A DNA stretch of 64,000 nt from Anaerocolumna sp. AGMB13020 (GCF_033100115.1 NZ_CP136910.1:62001-126000); one strand, 5' to 3'. Shown: positions 1 to 9,082, counted from the first letter of the stretch. Numbers and translations are program-made. The notes: generated by a model not told the origin, from the letters alone.

Positions 1-596
1 AGATTACTTATGAAAATAAAATATTATTGCAGGATAAATATGAGCTGGACCGGTACCGTGACCTTTATAAGCTTGACAAAAAATATGCTGATTATCCTAA
101 GGTGGGTGCAAGAGTTATCGGAAGGGACCCTAATGATTACTGGTATAGCAGCTTTAAGATCGATAAAGGCACAGATGATGGTATAGCAGTTGATATGAAT
201 GTTATTTCCGGCAATGGATTAGTGGGTATCATAGTTGAAGCTCACAAGAATTATTCTATTGTTCGCTCTATAATTGATGATTCCAGTAATGTCTACGGAA
301 TGTTCATCAAGACCTCAGATACCTGTGTGGTTAGCGGCGGGATGGAAGCATATAGCACCGGTGTTATCGATGTATCTTTGATTGGAAAAGACGCGAAGAT
401 AGCCGATGGTTATGAAGTTGTTACCTCTGCCATCAGCCCCAAATACCTTCAGGGAATATTAATCGGTTATGTCACGGAAATACAGTTAGAACCCAATAAC
501 CTGACAAAAACAGCAAAATTGATTCCGGCGGTTGATTTCAGCAGGCTGGATGAGGTACTTATAATAACCGAATTAAAAGAGGAATTGAAGGATTGA
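1..596 (+). CDS. mreC: Rod shape-determining protein MreC (5' end cut by window)
   Basis: The frame is open from the first bases of the window, so the N-terminal membrane anchor and most of the coiled coil are missing. What remains is the end of the coiled coil followed by the periplasmic beta-barrel core typical of MreC (ARVIGRDPNDYWYSSFKID, then the GLVG and DSSNVYG stretches). MreC is the bitopic scaffold of the elongasome, linking MreB and MreD to PBP2 and RodA. It is followed after 15 bp by mreD and then by the PBP2 gene, the classical mreCD-mrdA order. An in-frame TTG at 27 is not a likely start because homology-like sequence continues upstream. Confidence 0.93.
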   Translation, partial: ITYENKILLQDKYELDRYRDLYKLDKKYADYPKVGARVIGRDPNDYWYSSFKIDKGTDDGIAVDMNVISGNGLVGIIVEAHKNYSIVRSIIDDSSNVYGMFIKTSDTCVVSGGMEAYSTGVIDVSLIGKDAKIADGYEVVTSAISPKYLQGILIGYVTEIQLEPNNLTKTAKLIPAVDFSRLDEVLIITELKEELKD

Positions 597-611
597 TAGA
601 TAGGAGATAAA

Positions 612-1121
612 GTGAAACGATTCGTAATAGTAATGGCTGAAATATTAATATGCTTTTTATTACAGACGACGGTATTCCAATGGCTTTCCCTTGCCAGAGT
701 GGTTCCTAATCTTCTTCTGATACTTACAGTTTCGTCGGGATTAATGAAAGGAAGAAGAGAAGGGCTATTAACCGGATTCCTTTGCGGTCTGTTTATAGAT
801 CTGTGTTATGGCGGTATCGTCGGACTATATGCACTGATCTTTATGACAATTGGATATCTGAATGGGTTCTGCTACAAGATATTTGTAAAAGAGAACCTTA
901 CGATACCTGTAATACTTGTTGGAATTAGTGATCTGATTTACTTTTTTTTCTACTATGTATTCGAATACTTACTGAGAGGCAGATTAAACATAGGCTTTTA
1001 TTTCTTCCATAAAGGTCTGCCGGAGCTGATTTATACAGTGATAATATCTGTCTTTTTGTATAAGCTGCTGAACATAATCCGAATTAAGACAGAGAAAAAG
1101 GAAGAGGAGGAGGCGTTTTAA
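612..1121 (+). CDS. mreD: Rod shape-determining protein MreD
   Basis: This 169-residue, very hydrophobic protein has about five predicted membrane segments and the usual MreD start (a first helix from residue 3, then RVVPNLLLILTVSSGL and GLLTGFLCGLFIDLCYGG). MreD is the integral membrane partner of MreC in lateral wall synthesis. The start is a GTG with a TAGGAGA ribosome binding site a few bases upstream. The gene lies between mreC and mrdA, and its last codons carry the AGGAGGAGG ribosome binding site of mrdA, so the two are translationally linked. Confidence 0.93.
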   Translation: MKRFVIVMAEILICFLLQTTVFQWLSLARVVPNLLLILTVSSGLMKGRREGLLTGFLCGLFIDLCYGGIVGLYALIFMTIGYLNGFCYKIFVKENLTIPVILVGISDLIYFFFYYVFEYLLRGRLNIGFYFFHKGLPELIYTVIISVFLYKLLNIIRIKTEKKEEEEAF

Positions 1122-4058
1122 ATGTTGGATATTATATGGGAAAAGATAAAACAGGTATTCACCTCCAGAATGTTTCCGGTTACAATAATATTTCTGTCAC
1201 TTATTGCTGTCCTGATCAGCAGAATGTATACCCTCCAGATCATCAAAGGGGATCAATACGAAGAAATCTCCCAAGTCAGAGAAACAAGAGAGCGTGAGAT
1301 TAAAAGTACCAGAGGTAATATTTACGATGTAAAAGGTAAGCTTCTTGCCTATAATGAGATAAGTTACTCAGTGGTACTGGAAAATATTTCTAAAATCGCT
1401 TCCAATGAAGAGCTAAATAAGATGCTGTTTCATTTGATTACCATATTAGAAAAGTATGACAATACTATAGAGAATAATTTTGGAATAGCTCTAAATAAAG
1501 AAGGAAAGCTCTACTTTACCGTAAAAAATACTGCGGAGCAGCGTTTTAAGATGAATGTATACGGTAAATCTAATATTAATAAACTTTCCGAGGAACAAGT
1601 AGATGCTACGCCGGAAGAAGTGTTCGACTATCTTAGGAACGGTGATAAAAGTGTTGCCATGTTTAAGATATCGAAGGATTATACAAGGGAGGAAGCCCTT
1701 AAGATAATGGCACTTCGTTATGCTATTTTTAGTAACTGGCCTGCATACAATCAGATTATCATAGCTTCTAAAGTTAGTGATGAAACGGTAGCTGCAATTT
1801 ATGAAAACAGTGCTGAACTACCAGGTGTGGAGATTAAGCAGCAGTCCTACCGTGTGTATAATGACAGTATTTACAATGCACATATTATTGGTTATACCGG
1901 ACTTGTCAATGATACGGAGATGCAGAGCATGGGAGAAGGTTCCGGCTATAACACTTCTGATATGATTGGTAAACTGGGTGTGGAGAAAGTCTTTGAGGAA
2001 GAGCTTGCCGGAACGAAAGGTATTGAGACCATATCGGTTAACTCTTCAGGTAAATATCTTGAGACCATTAAAAGAACAGAGCCTGTTGCCGGCAAGGATG
2101 TCTATCTGACCATAGACAGCGATCTTCAAAAGGCTTATTATAAGATAATAGAGCGCGTACTGGCAGGAATTCTGCTCTCTAAGATAAACAACAGTACGGA
2201 TGCGGGAACCAGAGGTGAATCAGCGAAAGATATCAAGATTCCTATCTACGATGTCTACTTTGCTTTGATTAACAACAGTGTGATAGATGTCACAAGCTTT
2301 AAGGCAGACGATGCAACGAATCTGGAAAAGCAGGTCTATCGTAAATACACTGATAAAAGAGATGATGTTTTAAAGGATTTAAAAGCAAAACTCTCCAGTA
2401 GTTCAGATGCATTGGATTCAAATGTATCCGAAGCAATGGCAGATTATCTGGACTATATCTATACCAAGCTGAAAAGTGAAGGAATTCTCATATCCAGACA
2501 AAGTGATATGAAAGACGGAGCTTCTCTTTTGGAACCGGTTGATGCCAGCGATGACACCTATATAAAATATACCGAAGATAAAATCAGCTTAAGCAAATTT
2601 CTTCAGTATGCCTTGTCTAAGAATTGGGTGGACTTGGAGAAACTGGATGTTGGAAGCAGTTATTACAGCACGGATGAATTATATGAAATACTTGTTAAGC
2701 ATGTAATGGATTCTCTGGTGGAGGACTTGGCTTTCCAGAAGAAGATATATAAAGAACTGGTATATTCCTATAAATTAACAGGAACTGAAATTTGTCTTTT
2801 ATTATTTGACCAAGGTGTGTTAAAATACAATAAGGAAGATATCACCAAATTAGAGAACAATACCGTTTCAGCTTATTCCTTTATTACTGAAAAAATACGT
2901 AATATTGAAATAACGCCTGCACAACTCGCCCTTGATCCTTGCAGTGCCTCTGTTGTAATAACGGATACGAAAACCGGTGAAGTAAGAGCTATGGTATCCT
3001 ATCCCAGCTATGATAATAATTATTTTGCAAATAAAATAGATTATCAGTATTATACAAAGGTAAATGCAGACTTATCCCAGCCTACCATATCAAGAGCTAC
3101 CAAACAGAAAACAGCTCCCGGATCTACCTTTAAGATGGTTACCTCTATTGCAGCGCTGGAAGAGGGCGTATTAGGCCCTCAGGAAACTGTCTATGATGAG
3201 GTTGTCTTCAATAAAGTAACCTATCAGCCGCCGAAAGACTGGTCAACCTCCAGTCATGGCAAAGTAGACGTCACTACTGCACTGGAAGTATCCTGTAACT
3301 ATTTCTTCTATGAAATGGGATGGCGCTTAAGTCTTAATGGAAATGATTCTAATAAGACTGCCATCGGACTTGAAAAGCTATCAAAATATGCTACCTTACT
3401 GGGTTTGAATAAAAAATCAGGAATTGAGATCGAAGAAGCTGTACCAAAGAGCTCCGATATGGATGCAGTTCGTTCCGCCATTGGACAGGGTACGAACAAT
3501 TATACACCAGTACAATTAGCCAGATATGTAACCACTGTAGCCACAGGAGGAACCTCCTATAAACTTACTCTTTTAAGCAAGGTAGTTGATAAAAACGGTA
3601 AGGTACTGGATAAAAATGAGCTTGAGAAGGATAAGAAGAACAAGGAAGAGAAAGAAAATGAAAAAGCTCAGGAAGAGGAAAACAGTAAGACAGAGCAGAT
3701 TGACTCTATAAGCAGTACTTACTGGAATCTGGTACATGAAGGAATGTATAAGGTTGCAAACGGTAGCAGAAGTTCTGTGTCCTACCTGTTCAAGGATTTT
3801 CCTGTAAAAATTGCAGGTAAGACTGGTACAGCACAGGAAAGCCGTTCAAGAGGAAATCATGCGTTATTTGCTTCTTATGGTCCTTATGAAGATCCTGAAA
3901 TTTCTATGATTGCTGTAATACCAAATGGTTATGCCTCCAGCAACGCTGTTGAGCTGAGCAAGAATTTATACGGCTATTACTTTAATGTAGATGGCTTTAC
4001 AGATCCAGAGGGAAAAGCTATTATGCCGGAATCCCAGACAACATCCTTTACTGATTAA
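1122..4058 (+). CDS. mrdA: Penicillin-binding protein 2, oversized (elongasome transpeptidase)
   Basis: This class B PBP has one membrane anchor (about residues 18-40), a PBP-dimer domain opening with the STRGNIYD motif, and a transpeptidase domain with all three active-site motifs: STFK at 668-671, SCN at 724-726 and KTG at 900-902. At 978 residues it is far longer than the roughly 630-700 of typical PBP2. Most of the excess is a stretch of about 250 residues (about 350-605) between the dimerisation and transpeptidase domains, plus a Lys/Glu-rich insert near 835-865. It starts directly after the mreD stop and should cross-link peptidoglycan together with RodA, encoded downstream. The assignment to PBP2 rather than a division PBP rests on context. 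Confidence 0.93.
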   Translation: MLDIIWEKIKQVFTSRMFPVTIIFLSLIAVLISRMYTLQIIKGDQYEEISQVRETREREIKSTRGNIYDVKGKLLAYNEISYSVVLENISKIASNEELNKMLFHLITILEKYDNTIENNFGIALNKEGKLYFTVKNTAEQRFKMNVYGKSNINKLSEEQVDATPEEVFDYLRNGDKSVAMFKISKDYTREEALKIMALRYAIFSNWPAYNQIIIASKVSDETVAAIYENSAELPGVEIKQQSYRVYNDSIYNAHIIGYTGLVNDTEMQSMGEGSGYNTSDMIGKLGVEKVFEEELAGTKGIETISVNSSGKYLETIKRTEPVAGKDVYLTIDSDLQKAYYKIIERVLAGILLSKINNSTDAGTRGESAKDIKIPIYDVYFALINNSVIDVTSFKADDATNLEKQVYRKYTDKRDDVLKDLKAKLSSSSDALDSNVSEAMADYLDYIYTKLKSEGILISRQSDMKDGASLLEPVDASDDTYIKYTEDKISLSKFLQYALSKNWVDLEKLDVGSSYYSTDELYEILVKHVMDSLVEDLAFQKKIYKELVYSYKLTGTEICLLLFDQGVLKYNKEDITKLENNTVSAYSFITEKIRNIEITPAQLALDPCSASVVITDTKTGEVRAMVSYPSYDNNYFANKIDYQYYTKVNADLSQPTISRATKQKTAPGSTFKMVTSIAALEEGVLGPQETVYDEVVFNKVTYQPPKDWSTSSHGKVDVTTALEVSCNYFFYEMGWRLSLNGNDSNKTAIGLEKLSKYATLLGLNKKSGIEIEEAVPKSSDMDAVRSAIGQGTNNYTPVQLARYVTTVATGGTSYKLTLLSKVVDKNGKVLDKNELEKDKKNKEEKENEKAQEEENSKTEQIDSISSTYWNLVHEGMYKVANGSRSSVSYLFKDFPVKIAGKTGTAQESRSRGNHALFASYGPYEDPEISMIAVIPNGYASSNAVELSKNLYGYYFNVDGFTDPEGKAIMPESQTTSFTD

Positions 4059-4086
4059 ACCAAAGCGACAGCAGCGTCTTTGGTTT
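4057..4086 (+). terminator. Weak hairpin between mrdA and minC
   Basis: AAACCAAAG (4057-4065) can pair with CTTTGGTTT (4078-4086) right at the mrdA stop codon. The stem is followed by a T-rich but interrupted stretch, so it may only attenuate read-through into minC. It could equally have no function. Confidence 0.35.
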
Positions 4087-4131
4087 TGGTTTATCAGTTT
4101 GTTTTATAAGTTAAGTTATCAGGAGGTGTTT

Positions 4132-4797
4132 ATGAACAACCCAGTTATTATAAAAGGCAATAAATATGGTATAATAGTTGTATTAGACAGTGATATGGAC
4201 TATGAAAGCTTAAGAGAAAAAATAGCAGAGAAATTTCGGGAATCGGCGAAATTTTTTGATAAAGCTCAGATGGCTCTGAGCTTTGAGGGGAGAAAGCTGA
4301 CCAACGAACAGCAAAGGGATGTACTTAATATCATTGCAGAAGAGACAATGCTTCATGTAGTGTGTGTGATTGAAGATGACCCGGGACAGGAAGAGAAGTT
4401 CAAAAAAGCCTTGGATGAAAAGCTTCTGGAATTATCCAATGCCAGCGGGCAGTTCTACAAAGGGAATCTTCGTTCCGGACAAGTTCTAGAGTCAGAAACA
4501 AGCATAATCGTAATTGGTGATATCAATCCCGGAGCCAGAATCGTATCGAAAGGTAATATCATTGTACTTGGCTCTTTAAAGGGAAGTGTCTTTGCCGGCG
4601 CCTCGGGTAATAACAACTCTTTTGTAGTTGCTCTTGACATGAATCCAGTTCAGATACGAATTGCAGATACCATAGCAAGATCTCCGGATAAACCGGAAAA
4701 AACAGCAGCGAAAGAAACCAAAATTGCTTTTTTGGAAGATGGAAATATCTATATAGAGCCTTTGAGTAAAGAGGTTATAAATGATATAAACTTATAA
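4132..4797 (+). CDS. minC: Septum site-determining protein MinC
   Basis: MinC inhibits FtsZ assembly away from midcell and is recruited to the membrane by MinD. The 221-residue product has the N-terminal FtsZ-binding domain (about 1-100) and a C-terminal right-handed beta-helix of short repeats (SIIVIGDINPGARIVSKGNI, then VLGSLKGSVFAGA), the surface that contacts MinD. I chose the ATG at 4132 because it has an AGGAGGTG ribosome binding site and gives a normal N-terminus. The longer frame that begins upstream inside mrdA is not supported. minD follows after 22 bp. Confidence 0.95.
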   Translation: MNNPVIIKGNKYGIIVVLDSDMDYESLREKIAEKFRESAKFFDKAQMALSFEGRKLTNEQQRDVLNIIAEETMLHVVCVIEDDPGQEEKFKKALDEKLLELSNASGQFYKGNLRSGQVLESETSIIVIGDINPGARIVSKGNIIVLGSLKGSVFAGASGNNNSFVVALDMNPVQIRIADTIARSPDKPEKTAAKETKIAFLEDGNIYIEPLSKEVINDINL

Positions 4798-4819
4798 TAA
4801 GTTTTTGGAGGATAATTTA

Positions 4820-5611
4820 ATGGGTGAAGTAATAGTAATAACATCCGGCAAGGGTGGAGTAGGTAAGACAACAACAACAGCCAATGTAGGAACAGGCCTT
4901 GCAAAGCTTGACAAGAAAGTAATTTTGATCGATACAGATATAGGTCTTAGAAATCTGGATGTAGTTATGGGCTTAGAGAACCGTATCGTTTATAACCTGG
5001 TGGATGTAATAGAGGGAAATTGCCGTGTGAAGCAGGCACTCATAAAAGATAAGAGATATCCTAATCTGTATCTGTTACCCTCAGCACAAACAAGAGATAA
5101 AACAGCAGTTACACCGGAACAGATGAAGAAACTTGCAGATGAACTGCGAGATGAATTTGATTACATAATAATGGACTGCCCCGCAGGTATCGAACAGGGA
5201 TTTAAGAATGCAATTGCAGGCGCGGACAGAGCATTAGTGGTTACTACCCCTGAAGTCTCAGCTGTAAGGGATGCTGACCGTATTATCGGTCTCTTAGAGG
5301 CCAATGAAATGAAGCAGACACATTTAATTGTAAACCGCTTAAGACCGGATATGGTTAAGAGAGGGGATATGATGTCCAGTGAAGATGTTGTGGAAATACT
5401 TGCTATCAGCTTAATTGGTGTTGTACCCGATGATGAGAATATCGTTATCTCAACCAATCAGGGAGAACCTTTGGTTGGTACCAGTACATTAGCTGGACAG
5501 GCTTATATGAACATTTGCCGCAGAATTTTAGGGGAGGAAGTTCCATTCCTTGATTTAAAGGGAAAACAGGGACTGTTCAATTGGCTGGCTAACTTACTAA
5601 AGAAGAATTAG
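4820..5611 (+). CDS. minD: Septum site-determining protein MinD (ATPase)
   Basis: MinD is the membrane-cycling ParA-type ATPase that positions MinC. The protein begins MGEVIVITSGKGGVGKTT, with the deviant Walker A motif KGGVGKT. The switch region YIIMDCPAGIE is intact, and the protein ends in the amphipathic membrane-targeting helix (GLFNWLANLLKKN). The ATG at 4820 with a GGAGGAT ribosome binding site is preferred over a TTG five codons earlier that overlaps that site. It is 263 residues long, normal for the family, and lies between minC and minE. Confidence 0.97.
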   Translation: MGEVIVITSGKGGVGKTTTTANVGTGLAKLDKKVILIDTDIGLRNLDVVMGLENRIVYNLVDVIEGNCRVKQALIKDKRYPNLYLLPSAQTRDKTAVTPEQMKKLADELRDEFDYIIMDCPAGIEQGFKNAIAGADRALVVTTPEVSAVRDADRIIGLLEANEMKQTHLIVNRLRPDMVKRGDMMSSEDVVEILAISLIGVVPDDENIVISTNQGEPLVGTSTLAGQAYMNICRRILGEEVPFLDLKGKQGLFNWLANLLKKN

Positions 5612-5627
5612 GGAGAGGAGTATTAAA

Positions 5628-5900
5628 ATGGGATTAGCTGATTTTTTCAAAAAAAAGACTTCAAGCGGTGTTGCGAAAGATCGTCTGAAGCTGGTGCTTG
5701 TCTCAGACAGGGCAGGATGTTCACCGGAATTAATGGAGCAGATAAAGAATGATATTATTGCCGTTATTTCCAGGTATGTAGAAATTGACACAGAAGGACT
5801 GGATATTAAGATTACCCAGACAGAGTCTGAAGGTAATAATGGGACTGTACCTGCGTTGTTTGCAAATATTCCTATAAGAGATATGAAGTCCAATAAATAA
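5628..5900 (+). CDS. minE: Cell division topological specificity factor MinE
   Basis: This 90-residue product matches MinE in length and layout: an N-terminal MinD-interacting segment (LADFFKKKTSSGVAKDRLKL) followed by the dimeric topological-specificity domain (VLVSDRAGCSPELMEQIKND). MinE stimulates MinD ATPase activity and displaces MinC at midcell. Its presence shows the strain uses a MinCDE system as well as DivIVA, which is encoded at 13513. The start has a GGGAGAGGAG ribosome binding site, and the gene is 16 bp after minD. Confidence 0.95.
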   Translation: MGLADFFKKKTSSGVAKDRLKLVLVSDRAGCSPELMEQIKNDIIAVISRYVEIDTEGLDIKITQTESEGNNGTVPALFANIPIRDMKSNK

Positions 5901-5921
5901 TTGAAAAGTTAGGGTAAAATT

Positions 5922-7043
5922 ATGTTTCCATTTAAAAAGTACAGTATAAGTAACTATGATTTCAGTATAATGACTTTGGTGATTATTCTAAGTGGTATTG
6001 GAATATACCTGGTTCGAATTGTCGATGAGGGCTTTTTCTTAAAGCATGTAATGGGTCTTTGTCTTGGTGTTTTCATACTGGTTTTTGTATCACTGGTGGA
6101 CTATCATTTCATAAGTCAGTTCTATATTATACTATACTTTATAAATCTGATACTCCTGGTAGCTGTTAAGCTGGTAGGAGTAGAACATTACAGCGCAAGA
6201 CGATGGCTTGATCTAAAAGTATTTGAATTTCAGCCATCGGAATTGACCAAGATCATACTTATCATTTTTATGGCAAAACTCTTAGTGATATTTAAAGAAA
6301 AGATGAATAAATTCTATGTATTCCTACTTTTGTCGGCACTGATAGGAATTCCAACTTTTCTTATCTTAACACAAACAAATTTATCTACGAGTCTTGTTAT
6401 TCTGTTTATTTTTGCTATAATGATATTTGCAGGTGGATTAAGCCTTAAAATAATTCTGCCTATTCTTTTGGTTGCCATACCAGTTTTAATTGGTACTCTA
6501 TGGGGAATACAGAATAATTATGATATCTTTTTCCTTACGAATTATCAGCAGACAAGAATAGAAGCATTCTTGAATCCTGAGGCTGATAAGTCCTCCGATA
6601 CCCTCTATCAGCAGGATAATTCTGTTGAGGTCATCGGATCTGGTAAATTAACAGGAAAGCTTTTTACAGAAGGCAAAGATGCCATACAAAGCGATACTTA
6701 CGTTCCGGTCGCTGAAAGTGATTTTATCTTTTCGGTAGCGGGAGAAAGTCTTGGATTTTTAGGCGGCTGTGTTATTATAGTGCTATTATCAATTATCATT
6801 TTTAAGTGTCTTATCATAGCAAGCCATGCTCCTGACAGATTGGGACGTATGATTGCTACCGGGATTTCTGCTATGTTTGTGTTTCAGATGTTTGTCAATA
6901 TCGGTGTAGCGACAGCTGTACTTCCTAATACCGGTATCCCACTGCCTTTTGTCAGTTACGGACTCAGTTCCATGATAAGCAGCATGATATCCATCGGAAT
7001 CATAATCAATATAAATTTACAGAGAAAATATAGAAGGGGGTAA
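5922..7043 (+). CDS. rodA: SEDS-family glycosyltransferase RodA
   Basis: This 373-residue polytopic protein of the SEDS family (FtsW/RodA/SpoVE) has about ten membrane helices. Recognisable elements are the RRWLDLKVFEFQPSELTK segment, the long extracellular loop with AESDFIFSVAGESLGFLGG, and the C-terminal PNTGIPLPFVSYGLSS signature. SEDS proteins polymerise glycan strands from lipid II with a partner class B PBP. Linkage to mreCD, mrdA and minCDE favours RodA over FtsW, although sequence alone does not fully separate them. Confidence 0.9.
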   Translation: MFPFKKYSISNYDFSIMTLVIILSGIGIYLVRIVDEGFFLKHVMGLCLGVFILVFVSLVDYHFISQFYIILYFINLILLVAVKLVGVEHYSARRWLDLKVFEFQPSELTKIILIIFMAKLLVIFKEKMNKFYVFLLLSALIGIPTFLILTQTNLSTSLVILFIFAIMIFAGGLSLKIILPILLVAIPVLIGTLWGIQNNYDIFFLTNYQQTRIEAFLNPEADKSSDTLYQQDNSVEVIGSGKLTGKLFTEGKDAIQSDTYVPVAESDFIFSVAGESLGFLGGCVIIVLLSIIIFKCLIIASHAPDRLGRMIATGISAMFVFQMFVNIGVATAVLPNTGIPLPFVSYGLSSMISSMISIGIIININLQRKYRRG

Positions 7044-7051
7044 CACCACAC

Positions 7052-7450
7052 ATGAATATTGGTATGATAGCACATGATGCAAAGAAAAAATTAATGCAGA
7101 ATTTTTGTATCGCATATCGAGGCATATTAAATAAGCATGAGCTTTATGCAACCGGAACCACCGGTAGATTAATCGAGGAAGTAACAAACTTAAATATCCA
7201 TAAATATCTGGCAGGTCACTTAGGTGGTGAGCAGCAGATGGGTGCTCAGATTGAGCATAATCAGATGGATTTAGTGATTTTTTTAAGAGATCCCCTTTCA
7301 CCCAAATCCCATGAACCAGATGTTAATACAGTAGTAAGGCTTTGTGATACACATAATATCCCCTTGGCTACCAATTTAGCATCAGCCGAATTAATGATAA
7401 AGGCTCTTGACAGAGGTGACCTTGACTGGCGTGAAATATTACGCTCTTGA
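7052..7450 (+). CDS. mgsA: Methylglyoxal synthase
   Basis: The product converts dihydroxyacetone phosphate to methylglyoxal and phosphate, a bypass used when sugar phosphates accumulate. The 132-residue length, the early MIAHDAKKK segment, the phosphate-binding ATGTTGRLIEE stretch, the GGEQQMGAQIE catalytic loop and the FLRDPLSPKSHEPDVN region are all diagnostic. It starts 8 bp after rodA with a GGGGG-type ribosome binding site and appears to be co-transcribed. A carboxypeptidase gene follows immediately. Confidence 0.96.
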   Translation: MNIGMIAHDAKKKLMQNFCIAYRGILNKHELYATGTTGRLIEEVTNLNIHKYLAGHLGGEQQMGAQIEHNQMDLVIFLRDPLSPKSHEPDVNTVVRLCDTHNIPLATNLASAELMIKALDRGDLDWREILRS

Positions 7451-7451
7451 T

Positions 7452-8441
7452 ATGAAAGCTGATAAGACAATGAAGAAAAAACTGTTTTGTATTGTAGTGT
7501 CTGTTTCACTGCTCACCGGGTGCAGCAGTAACGAAAATCTTGCGTTGCCCTTTTCAGATACTGCTGACACGAATCAGGTGTATACTAATTATACCGATGA
7601 GTTAAGCAGTGATCAATCTGATTTTTTTGCATCTGAGCTTGTAGTAATACCGGACGAACTAAATCACATGTCGGATTCTGCTATAACGGCAGAATCTTCT
7701 TTAATTGTCAATGATACGGATAATGATGTGATTTTTGCCAATAATGTATATGAAAGATTATATCCAGCCAGTCTTACGAAATTGATAACTGCACTGGTGG
7801 TACTGGAACAAGGTAATCTGGAGGATACTGTAACAGTAAGTTATAATGCTTCTCACATAACGGAAAGCGGAGCTAAGTTATGTGGACTGAAAGAAGGCGA
7901 TACCATTAAGTTAAAGGACCTTCTTTATGCATTTCTTATCTATTCCGGAAACGATGCAGGGATCGCTATAGCAGAGCATATAGGAGGTACGGTAGGTGAA
8001 TTTGCAAAAATGATGAATAAGGCTGCCAAAGATGCAGGCGCGGTTCATTCAAACTTTGTGAATCCCCATGGATTACATGATGATAATCACTATACCACTG
8101 CATATGATTTGTATCTGATATTTCATCAGTTGGTGAAGTATGAGGAATTCCTTTCTATTATTAAAACTACGGAATATACTGTAACATATGAAGATGCTTC
8201 TAAGGAATCAGTAACTAAGACCTTTCTTACGACCAACCGTTATCTTAAGGGGACAGAGAATGCACCAGAGGGAATAACTGTACTAGGCGGTAAGACAGGA
8301 ACAACCAGTAAGGCAGGTAACTGCCTCATTTTGTATAGCCAGGATAAAGATAATAAAGATTATATCTCCCTTATTTTAAAAGCAGATAACGGTAACAGTC
8401 TTTTCACACAAATGACAGATCTACTGAAAATGATTAAATGA
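7452..8441 (+). CDS. D-alanyl-D-alanine carboxypeptidase, lipoprotein form (S11 family)
   Basis: This is a DacA/PBP5-type serine carboxypeptidase that trims pentapeptide stems. The three penicilloyl-serine motifs are present: SLTK in PASLTKLITALVVLEQG, SGN in YSGNDAG and KTG in GGKTGTTSKAGN. The N-terminus has a lysine-rich start, a short hydrophobic stretch and a lipobox (SLLTGC), so it should be a lipid-anchored protein; the S11 C-terminal amphipathic anchor appears to be absent. I used the ATG at 7452, one base after the mgsA stop. The ATG at 7470 is an alternative, and a TTG at 7407 inside mgsA is less likely. Confidence 0.92.
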   Translation: MKADKTMKKKLFCIVVSVSLLTGCSSNENLALPFSDTADTNQVYTNYTDELSSDQSDFFASELVVIPDELNHMSDSAITAESSLIVNDTDNDVIFANNVYERLYPASLTKLITALVVLEQGNLEDTVTVSYNASHITESGAKLCGLKEGDTIKLKDLLYAFLIYSGNDAGIAIAEHIGGTVGEFAKMMNKAAKDAGAVHSNFVNPHGLHDDNHYTTAYDLYLIFHQLVKYEEFLSIIKTTEYTVTYEDASKESVTKTFLTTNRYLKGTENAPEGITVLGGKTGTTSKAGNCLILYSQDKDNKDYISLILKADNGNSLFTQMTDLLKMIK

Positions 8442-8554
8442 CCGATTTCTATATTATAAGAACATAAAGCTGTTCCTATAATCGGATGGATGGCGGAAAA
8501 GCACCGTTTTTTATCAGAAAATTAATTTGCAATTTCTGATAAGGTATATTATGG

Positions 8555-8583
8555 TTGTGCTTTAGGTGAAAATATACTATAAT
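8555..8583 (+). promoter_or_regulatory. Sigma-A-type promoter of the P-loop gene
   Basis: A -35 hexamer TTGTGC (8555-8560) is separated by exactly 17 bp from a perfect -10 TATAAT (8578-8583). It lies 70 bp upstream of the start at 8653. The spacer holds the left arm of an inverted repeat listed separately. Confidence 0.7.
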
Positions 8584-8622
8584 GAAACTGTATTAAGGAA
8601 TTATTTATAAGTTTTCACCTAA
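8562..8622. promoter_or_regulatory. Inverted repeat TTAGGTGAAAA / TTTTCACCTAA, candidate operator pair
   Basis: The 11-base sequence TTAGGTGAAAA (8562-8572) occurs as its exact reverse complement at 8612-8622, with a 39-bp gap. The left arm sits in the promoter spacer and the right arm lies about 20 bp past the expected transcription start. This would suit a repressor that loops or blocks twice, or a long leader hairpin. The regulator is unknown. Confidence 0.45.
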
Positions 8623-8652
8623 TTAAATACACATCTTAAGGAGGAGATTACA

Positions 8653-9072
8653 ATGATACAGATAATAGCAGGCGAAAAAGGTAAAGGCAAGACCAAAATA
8701 CTGATCGAAAAAGCTAATCTCGCAGCAAGAGTAGCAAAAGGCAATGTAGTTTATCTGGATAAGAACAATAAGCATATGTATGAGCTAAGCAACAGGATAA
8801 GGCTTATTAATGTGAAAGATTATTGTATTGAGAATCCCAGCGAATTTATTGGTTTCTTATGCGGTCTTGTATCACAGGATCATGATCTGGAAGCTGTTTT
8901 TCTGGATAGTTTTCTAACCATCGCCTTTGTTGAAGGTGATCTCTTAACTCCCACCTTAAAGAAAATCGAGAAAATTTCAAAAGAATATGATGTGGATTTT
9001 ACCCTGAGCATTTCCATGGCAGAACATGCCTTTCCTGAATTAATGAGAGAAAATATAGCAGTAGCTTTATAA
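8653..9072 (+). CDS. Small P-loop NTPase-like protein, function unknown
   Basis: This 139-residue product begins with a Walker A motif (MIQIIAGEKGKGKTK) and has a hydrophobic strand ending in Asp that fits Walker B (LEAVFLDS, about residues 75-82). It is far shorter than a full ATPase, with no arginine finger or oligomerisation region that I can recognise. The family is unknown to me; PilT-like labels given to such short proteins would rest on the P-loop alone. It has its own consensus promoter, a strong AAGGAGGAG ribosome binding site and a strong terminator, so it is a single-gene unit. Confidence 0.85.
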   Translation: MIQIIAGEKGKGKTKILIEKANLAARVAKGNVVYLDKNNKHMYELSNRIRLINVKDYCIENPSEFIGFLCGLVSQDHDLEAVFLDSFLTIAFVEGDLLTPTLKKIEKISKEYDVDFTLSISMAEHAFPELMRENIAVAL

Positions 9073-9082
9073 AATATACACA

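Larger units (their letters stand above)
8442..8652 (+). other. Intergenic region with two hairpins upstream of the P-loop gene
   Basis: No gene is visible here. An imperfect hairpin follows the carboxypeptidase stop: ATTATAAGAAC at 8453-8463 against GTTCCTATAAT at 8472-8482. A stronger 10-bp stem follows: TTATCAGAAA at 8511-8520 against TTTCTGATAA at 8533-8542. Neither is followed by a run of T. Transcription of the next gene probably starts from the promoter at 8555-8583. Confidence 0.5.

Noticed and set aside
3991..4131. Longer minC starting inside mrdA
   Set aside because: The strong AGGAGGTG site and the family N-terminus both place the start at 4132.
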